Made by a program: the position numbers and the translations under genes. Positions 15,755 through 20,369 of a stretch of DNA of 20,369 bases are shown here, one piece after another. The DNA is from Prevotellaceae bacterium. GTDB lineage: Bacteria; Bacteroidota; Bacteroidia; Bacteroidales; UBA932. The notes under the pieces are model-generated. The model saw only the letters and a list, made by a program, of their open reading frames with translations. It made no database searches and had not been told where the DNA came from. Every line of letters starts with the position of its first letter. The stretch's first letter is position 1. The stretch lies in NCBI GenBank assembly GCA_031258915.1, contig JAIRMD010000026.1:1-20369 (forward strand), given 5' to 3'.

Positions 15755-15980
15755 TTTTCTATATCATATATACTATAGATTTTTATTCTCTACATTTTTA
15801 TAGTGTATATACTATATATTTTTATTTTATGCATTTTTGTAGCATATATGCTACACATTTTCATTTTATGCATTTTTGTAGCATATATGCTACACATTTT
15901 CATTTTATGCATTTTTGTAGCGTATATGCTACACATTTTCATTTTATGCATTTTTGTAATGTATGCGATATAAATTTGCA
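15755..15980. repeat. AT-rich tandem array of about six 39-bp units with an 18-bp palindrome
   Basis: Units start at 15755, 15794, 15833, 15872, 15911 and 15950. The third and fourth are identical, the fifth differs at one base, the first two and the last are diverged. Each clean unit holds the perfect palindrome TGTAGCATATATGCTACA (15838-15855 and 15877-15894). In the unit at 15794 several changes are paired (G-C to A-T, C-G to T-A), so the dyad is kept. Because 39 is divisible by 3, both strands read as repetitive peptides of 13-residue period (15736-15990 plus, 15790-16023 minus). I treat these as by-products. TAAATTTG at 15971-15978 could be a + strand -7 box. Confidence 0.85.
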
Positions 15981-15986
15981 ACTTTG

Positions 15987-16199
15987 CTAAAACGAGTATT
16001 TCACCCTCACAAACCCCAGCCATATCTGCATATCGTTGGGGGCTGCCTTGTTTGCTGTAGCGGTGATTTTTTCCTGCTCGCTCCGCTTTACCATCATGTT
16101 GAGGAGGGTTATTGCTACAATTTTTACAAATGCCTTGGCGCCTAACGCTGGATACACCACCGAGCCGAACCCGAAATCTTCAAACTGGTGCTGCGTCAA
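15987..16199 (-). pseudogene. Possible remnant ending in an outer-membrane-protein-like C-terminus
   Basis: A 70-codon minus-strand frame (ATG 16199) begins MTQHQFEDFGFG and ends NDMQIWLGFVRVKYSF followed by a stop. The last ten residues alternate polar and hydrophobic and end in Phe, like the final beta-strand of an outer-membrane barrel, but the upstream part is too short for a barrel and shows no family. I infer a gene tail left by deletion. A chance ORF is also possible. Confidence 0.25.
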
Positions 16200-16268
16200 C
16201 TATCAGAAGTCGATTTCATTCGCAATGACGAAAAAGTGCCCCTACCAAACATGATTGAAAGGCTGTAG
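16146..16268 (+). pseudogene. Possible 3' gene fragment of unknown family
   Basis: The frame that ends at TAG 16266-16268 reads EPEIFKLVLRQLSEVDFIRN, then DEKVPLPNMIERL, with natural residue composition. An in-frame TAA at 16143-16145 and the absence of a start codon near it show that it is not an intact gene. Part of it overlaps the minus-strand fragment at 15987-16199, so at most one of the two is likely real. I cannot name the parent protein. Confidence 0.25.
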
Positions 16269-16296
16269 TAGTGGCATGAGATTCCTCGCGAAGCCG

Positions 16297-16325
16297 GCCC
16301 TGAGCGCAGCCGAAGGGCTCGGAAT
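16297..16325. repeat. REP-like palindromic element
   Basis: CCGGCCCT and AGGGCTCGG arms flank GAGCGCAGCCGA, followed by GGAATGACG. This resembles short extragenic palindromes that recur in many genomes. A loosely similar GTCATTCCGACCGAAG lies at about 132. Confidence 0.4.
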
Positions 16326-16365
16326 GACGATGCCCGTGGGGTTTGTTGGGTGAGGTCGTCTCAAA

Positions 16366-16483
16366 AGCACGCAGATGACGCAGATTATGTGGATTTGCAC
16401 AGATAAAAGCGAGGCGTATAAAACGAAAGAAGTTTACTACCAATAAAATAAAAATCTGCGTTCATCTATTAAATCTGCGTGCT
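16366..16483. repeat. Imperfect inverted repeat of the ATCTGCGT type
   Basis: The left arm AGCACGCAGATGACGCAGATT (16366-16386) is matched in reverse complement by AATCTGCGT, CATCT and ATCTGCGTGCT within 16452-16483, with an insertion. Such ATCTGCGT repeats are commonly found next to GxxExxY-type genes, but no such gene is intact here. Confidence 0.45.
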
Positions 16484-16523
16484 AATACCCTTTAAAAACA
16501 GCCCCGCCACTACTGCGCAAAAC

Positions 16524-16541
16524 CTGCCCACGTGCAGTATA
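16524..16541 (+). repeat. 18-bp dispersed repeat, copy 3
   Basis: CTGCCCACGTGCAGTATA. It differs at one base from the minus-strand copy at 4254-4237 and matches it over 25 bases (16518-16542 against 4260-4236) with a single mismatch. Confidence 0.55.
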
Positions 16542-16638
16542 GCTATGGTACTGATTTTCACTTGCAGAAGCTGTTCGAGGATACATCTTGAAACTGGGAG
16601 CACGCAAATCCATTCTTTAAAAATTAGCCTGCTTATGC

Positions 16639-17703
16639 TCAACGACCGGCGTTAGCGGCATCATACCTCCGCCACTTCTCAACCACCGTTGCCATATCCT
16701 GCGGCAGAGGCGTTTCAAAGCGCATGAACTTGCCCGTTGCGGGGTGCACAAAGCCTAGCACCTTTGCGTGCAAAGCGTGGCGGGGCAAAGCCTCGAAGCA
16801 GCTTTGCATAAGCTGCCGGTATTTGGCAAACGTCGTCCCTCTCAGCACTTCGCTCCCGCCGTACCGCTCGTCGTTGAACAGCGGGTGGCCAATGTACTCC
16901 ATGTGCGCACGGATTTGGTGCGTGCGCCCTGTCTCCAGCCTGCACTCCACCAGCGAAGCGTAGCCAAAGCTTTCCACCACGCGGTAGTGCGTAACGGCAT
17001 GTTTGCCCTGCTCGCCGCTGGGGAAAACCTGCATCTTAATTTTGTTGCGAATGCTGCGGCCTATGTTGCCGGTAATTGTTCCCTTCGGCGGGTCGGGTGC
17101 GCCCCAAGCCAGCGCCACGTACAGGCGCTCAACGGTATGGTCAAAGAATTGCTTGGCGAGCCGGTTGTGCGCAGCGTCGCTTTTTGCCACCACCAAAATT
17201 CCCGAAGTGTTTTTATCAATGCGGTGCACAAGCCCCGCTCTGATGCTGCCGGATTTGAACAGCGGCAGGTCTTGCAGGTGGTAGGTAAGCGCATTCACCA
17301 GCGTCCCGCTGAAGTTGCCGTGCCCCGGATGCACCACCATGCCCGCCGCCTTATTGATCACGGTCAGGTCGTTGTCTTCGTACAGAATGTCGAGCGGGAT
17401 ATTTTCGGGCACAACCTCTATGGAGCGCGGCGGGTAAGGCAGCACCACCGAAACAACGTCGAGCGGCTTTACCTTGTAGCTCGATTTTACAGGTGCACCG
17501 TTGGCCAGGATATTGCCAGCATCGGCGGCGCTCTGTACGCGGCTGCGCGACACGTGCTCTAGCCGGTTGGCCAAAAATTTATCCACCCGCACAACGGTTT
17601 GCCCCTTGTCGACCGCAAAGCGAAAGTGCTCGTACACCCCCAATTCTTCCGGGTCTTCGGCAGCCGCGCTATCTACGCCTATGTCTGATTTTTCGATGAA
17701 CAA
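16639..17703 (-). CDS. rluD: RluD-type 23S rRNA pseudouridine synthase
   Basis: Isomerises uridines in 23S rRNA helix 69 (RluA/RluD family). From the chosen start it has 354 residues. An S4 RNA-binding domain comes first (RVDKFLANRLEHVSRSRVQ), then the catalytic domain with GLVHRIDKNTSGILVVAKSD, whose Asp is the catalytic residue, and LETGRTHQIRAHMEYIGHPL near the end. The frame is open to 17937, but the extra N-terminus is basic, low-complexity and unlike the family. Homologues start shortly before YEHFRFVVDKGQ, so I prefer TTG 17703. ATG 17760 (19 residues longer) is the alternative. TACCTTCG at 17737-17730 on this strand resembles a -7 box and would favour the later start. Divergent from the GH2 gene. 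Confidence 0.9.
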   Translation of the reverse strand: MFIEKSDIGVDSAAAEDPEELGVYEHFRFAVDKGQTVVRVDKFLANRLEHVSRSRVQSAADAGNILANGAPVKSSYKVKPLDVVSVVLPYPPRSIEVVPENIPLDILYEDNDLTVINKAAGMVVHPGHGNFSGTLVNALTYHLQDLPLFKSGSIRAGLVHRIDKNTSGILVVAKSDAAHNRLAKQFFDHTVERLYVALAWGAPDPPKGTITGNIGRSIRNKIKMQVFPSGEQGKHAVTHYRVVESFGYASLVECRLETGRTHQIRAHMEYIGHPLFNDERYGGSEVLRGTTFAKYRQLMQSCFEALPRHALHAKVLGFVHPATGKFMRFETPLPQDMATVVEKWRRYDAANAGR

Positions 17704-17998
17704 CGCTTGTAGATGTTGAAAGTTGTGCGCGAAGGTACAAAAGAAATTTAGAATTGGCATGCGCCAAATTTGGAATTTTCTTCCGGTTAAAAAAAATTTT
17801 TTGAGGCAATGAACACAGACATTTTTTCTTTGCTGATGCCAACGCCAATTACGAACTTTTGCATATCTTTGTTTTTTGTTTTTTTGCCTCAAAAAGAAAA
17901 GAAAGGGGTAAAACCAACCGACGCTAAAGCAGGGCAATAAGTTTGCCTTATACGGGGAAATAGCTTACATCCAAATATCAAACTTCAAAAAGTATTGA
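17704..17998. other. Divergent intergenic region between rluD and the GH2 gene
   Basis: AT-rich DNA without a gene. It holds an inverted repeat (TTTTTGAGGCAA at 17798-17809 against TTGCCTCAAAAA at 17884-17895), TATCTTTG at 17864-17871 as a possible + strand -7 box for the GH2 gene (no good -33 box), and the weak -7 candidate for rluD at 17737-17730. The long poly-A/T runs (17789-17802, 17871-17885) prevent a firm call on terminators. Confidence 0.5.
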
Positions 17999-20191
17999 AT
18001 GAAAAACATTTGCTTTTTTCTACTCATCGCCCTGCTCACGGGCACCTCGCTTCAGGCCGAAGTGCGCAAGCGCTACAACTTCAACTCGGACTGGAAGCTC
18101 TGCGTGGACGACCCGAAAGGCGCGGAGCAGCCCAGCTACGACGATGCAAGCTGGAAAAGCGTCACCCTGCCCCACGCCTTTAACGAGGACGACGCTTTCC
18201 GCGTGGCTATCGACAAGCTCACAACCGGCGTTGCGTGGTACCGTAAGCGCCTTCTCCTTCCGTCCGGCGGCAAGGGGCAAAAGGTATTCGTAGAGTTTGA
18301 GGGTATCCGGCAGGCAGGCGAATTTTTTGTCAACGGAACGTCTGTCGGGCTGCACGAAAACGGCGTGATGGCGGTAGGGTTTGACCTGACGCGCTATGTC
18401 CGCTTCGGGAAGGAGAACGTTATCGCCGTGCGCATAGACAACTCGTTGGACTACAAGGAGAAATCCACCGGCGCCAAGCTTCAGTGGAACGACCGTAACT
18501 TCAACGCCAGCTACGACGGTATTCCCAAGAACGTTTACCTGCACCTCGCCGGCAAGCTCTACCAAACCCTGCCGCTGTTCAGCAATTTGGGGACAACAGG
18601 CGTGTACATTTACGCCGACAGCATCGACGTTGGGGCGCGAACGGCAACCATCCACGCCGAGTCGGAGGTGAGGAACGAGCACCCGCGCCCGGTAAAATTT
18701 TCATACATGGTAGAGGTGAAGGATATGGACGGCGCAACGGTGGGCAGGTTTTCGGGAGAGGAAGCGGCCATCGCCCCCGGCGAAACGAAAGCGGTGAAAG
18801 CTTCTGCGCCTTTCTCCAACCTCAACTTCTGGAGCTGGGGCTACGGCTACCTCTACACGGTGGAGACGGCGCTGCTGGCGGACGGGCGCGAAGTTGACCG
18901 CGTGAAAACGCGCACGGGATTCCGCAAAACGCGCTTTGCCGACGGCATGGTGTGGCTCAACGACCGGGTGATACAGGTGAAAGGCTACGCGCAGCGCACC
19001 AGCAACGAGTGGCCCGCCGTGGGCATGTCGGTGCCGGCGTGGCTGAGCGACTACTCCAACAGCCTGATGGTGGAAAGCAACGCCAACCTTGTGCGCTGGA
19101 TGCACGTAACACCTTGGCGGCAGGACGTGGAGTCGTGCGACCGCGTGGGGCTGATGCAGGCCATGCCCGCGGGCGACGCCGAAAAGGACGTGGCCGATGC
19201 CCGCTGGGGGCAGCGTACCCGCCTGATGCGCGACGCTATTATCTACAACCGCAACAGCCCCAGCATCATTTTTTACGAATCGGGCAACGAATCCATCAGC
19301 GAGGAGCACATGGCCGAGATGAAGGCCATACGCGACCGCTACGACCCGCACGGCGGCCGCGCCATTGGCTCGCGCGAAATGCTCGACAGCCGCGTGGCCG
19401 AGTACGGCGGCGAAATGCTCTACATCAACAAGAGCGCCCGCATCCCCATGTGGGCTACGGAGTACTCCCGCGACGAGGGGCTGCGCAAGTACTGGGACAG
19501 CTACTCGTACCCCTACCACCGCGACGGCGACGGCCCGCTCTACCGCGGCGCAGACGCAAGCGCCTACAACCGCAACCAGGATTCGCACGCGGTAGAAAAC
19601 GTCATCCGCTGGTTTGACTACTGGCGCGAGCGCCCGGGCACAGGCCGGAGGGTCAGCTCCGGCGGCGTGAAGATCATCTTCTCCGACAGCAACACCCACT
19701 TTCGCGGTGCCGAAAACTACCGCCGCAGCGGTGCCACAGACCCCATGCGCATACCCAAGGACGGATTCTTTGCCCATCAGGTGATGTGGGACGGCTGGGT
19801 GGACGTGGAAAATCCCCGCACGCACATCGTAGGGCACTGGAATTACGCCGACAGCGTGGTGAAGGACGTTTTTGTCGTGTCGGGCGGGTGCGAGCGGGTG
19901 GAGCTGCTGGTCAACGGCGCGTCAAAAGGATTTGGGAGCAAGTCGCACGAATTTCTTTACACTTTCAAAAACGTGGCCTTTGAGAAAGGCGAGTTGAAGG
20001 CTGTTGCCTACAGCGCGCAGGGGCAGGAGGTCAGCTCGGATGTTCGCCTCACGGCGGGCGCACCGGAGGCCATCCGCCTGAAGCTGATGCAGGGCGAGCA
20101 CGGCTTCTACGCCGACGGTGCAGACATGGCGCTGGTGGAGGTGGAGTTCTACGAATCTGCTCTGGCCGACCGCACCGCTCATAACTCATAG
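17999..20191 (+). CDS. Glycoside hydrolase family 2 protein (beta-galactosidase-like), apparently truncated at the C-terminus
   Basis: A predicted exported exo-glycosidase of 730 residues. Residues 1-20 form a signal peptide (MKNICFFLLIALLTGTSLQA). The sugar-binding jelly-roll domain follows (about 25-190: YNFNSDWKLC, SVTLPHAFN, VFVEFEGIRQAGEFFVNG), then an Ig-like domain (about 200-310) and the TIM barrel (about 315-620). SIIFYESGNES gives E431 as acid/base, and MWATEYSRD gives E488 as the likely nucleophile. A DUF4982-like domain follows (HIVGHWNY, VELLVNGAS). The protein enters the last domain (GFYADGADMALVEVE) but ends 15 residues later. From memory, relatives continue for well over 100 residues. 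Substrate unknown; GH2 enzymes in this group act on plant or host glycans. Confidence 0.88.
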   Translation: MKNICFFLLIALLTGTSLQAEVRKRYNFNSDWKLCVDDPKGAEQPSYDDASWKSVTLPHAFNEDDAFRVAIDKLTTGVAWYRKRLLLPSGGKGQKVFVEFEGIRQAGEFFVNGTSVGLHENGVMAVGFDLTRYVRFGKENVIAVRIDNSLDYKEKSTGAKLQWNDRNFNASYDGIPKNVYLHLAGKLYQTLPLFSNLGTTGVYIYADSIDVGARTATIHAESEVRNEHPRPVKFSYMVEVKDMDGATVGRFSGEEAAIAPGETKAVKASAPFSNLNFWSWGYGYLYTVETALLADGREVDRVKTRTGFRKTRFADGMVWLNDRVIQVKGYAQRTSNEWPAVGMSVPAWLSDYSNSLMVESNANLVRWMHVTPWRQDVESCDRVGLMQAMPAGDAEKDVADARWGQRTRLMRDAIIYNRNSPSIIFYESGNESISEEHMAEMKAIRDRYDPHGGRAIGSREMLDSRVAEYGGEMLYINKSARIPMWATEYSRDEGLRKYWDSYSYPYHRDGDGPLYRGADASAYNRNQDSHAVENVIRWFDYWRERPGTGRRVSSGGVKIIFSDSNTHFRGAENYRRSGATDPMRIPKDGFFAHQVMWDGWVDVENPRTHIVGHWNYADSVVKDVFVVSGGCERVELLVNGASKGFGSKSHEFLYTFKNVAFEKGELKAVAYSAQGQEVSSDVRLTAGAPEAIRLKLMQGEHGFYADGADMALVEVEFYESALADRTAHNS

Positions 20192-20193
20192 CT

Positions 20194-20231
20194 CATTCTT
20201 CATTCTTCATTCTTCATTCTTCATTCTTCAT
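20194..20231. repeat. 7-bp microsatellite (CATTCTT)5
   Basis: Five tandem CATTCTT units plus CAT, starting 2 bases after the GH2 stop codon and ending 20 bases before dapF. ATAACTCATA occurs on both sides (20181-20190 and 20231-20240), suggesting local duplication or slippage. Confidence 0.85.
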
Positions 20232-20251
20232 AACTCATAACCCTCATTCTC

Positions 20252-20369
20252 ATGAAGTTTACAAAAATGCACGGTGCAGGCAACGATTACGTATATATCG
20301 ACTGCACAAAAGGTGAAATCGCAAATCCGGGCGAGCTGTCGAAAAAAATTAGCGACCGCCACTTTGGGG
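20252..20369 (+). CDS. dapF: Diaminopimelate epimerase, N-terminal part (gene runs off the window)
   Basis: Converts LL- to meso-diaminopimelate for lysine and peptidoglycan synthesis. Only 39 residues are visible: MKFTKMHGAGNDYVYIDC opens the first half-barrel and SKKISDRHFG closes the visible part, both DapF hallmarks. The catalytic cysteines lie beyond the window edge. ATG 20252 is the natural start. The upstream microsatellite leaves little room for its own promoter. Confidence 0.93.
   Translation, partial: MKFTKMHGAGNDYVYIDCTKGEIANPGELSKKISDRHFG

Larger units (their letters stand above)
16269..16638. other. Decayed intergenic DNA with filler repeats
   Basis: No intact gene is seen. The stretch holds a REP-like GC-rich hairpin near 16297-16325 (GCCCTGAGCGCAGCCGAAGGG and flanks), an imperfect inverted repeat at 16366-16483, and the third dispersed repeat at 16524-16541. 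It separates two accessory-looking elements from the housekeeping gene rluD. Confidence 0.5.

Noticed and set aside
15755..15980. CRISPR array
   Set aside because: The units are contiguous with a fixed 39-bp period and nothing unique between them. There are no spacers and no cas genes nearby.
14473..15980. A new defence system made of the DUF4143 ATPase plus palindrome array
   Set aside because: There is only one recognisable protein, with no partner nuclease, toxin or reverse transcriptase beside it. The association with the array is reported as a finding, not as a system.

Overview
This window looks like chromosomal DNA from a Bacteroidota bacterium, probably order Bacteroidales. Three things point there. 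Promoters fit the Bacteroidales consensus TTTG-N19-21-TAnnTTTG: a perfect copy lies before the ispE cluster and good copies before ruvX, gltB and the antiporter gene. Genes lack clear Shine-Dalgarno sequences. The protein set is also typical (MATE pump, M23-LysM peptidase, DUF4143 ATPase, GH2 enzyme with a late Bacteroidetes-type C-terminal domain). A Rikenellaceae-like, fairly GC-rich member is possible, but I cannot fix the genus.

Layout, left to right. Positions 1-447 hold the 3' end of an Rpn/PD-(D/E)XK-type gene, a relic-like stretch and possibly a second Rpn tail. gltX (glutamyl-tRNA synthetase) follows on the + strand and converges on a minus-strand cluster of a small unknown ORF, ispE (MEP isoprenoid pathway) and a MATE exporter, all apparently driven from one strong promoter at 4385-4416. 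A minus-strand cytoplasmic NlpC/P60 peptidase comes next and is divergent from a tight + strand operon ruvX - M23/LysM endopeptidase - hemH. gltB (large subunit of glutamate synthase, 1498 aa) then stands alone under its own promoter, without gltD beside it. After it come a CPA2 cation/proton antiporter with no C-terminal RCK domain, a convergent DUF4143 ATPase, and an AT-rich array of 39-bp repeats, most of them centred on an 18-bp palindrome. From about 15990 to 16638 lies a decayed intergenic zone with gene tails, a REP-like hairpin and an inverted repeat. rluD (23S rRNA pseudouridine synthase, minus strand) is divergent from a GH2 glycoside hydrolase that seems to lose its last domain at a 7-bp microsatellite. 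The window ends in the first codons of dapF.

Most genes are housekeeping: translation (gltX, ruvX, rluD), nitrogen assimilation (gltB), haem (hemH), isoprenoids (ispE), wall turnover (NlpC/P60, M23) and lysine/peptidoglycan precursor synthesis (dapF). The accessory signal is concentrated at 1-447, 4120-4310 and 14400-16640. Those three zones each carry one copy of an 18-bp dispersed repeat. The most unusual structure is the palindromic 39-bp array at 15755-15980. I see no convincing complete new multi-gene system. No tRNA, rRNA, CRISPR array or intact insertion sequence was recognised.
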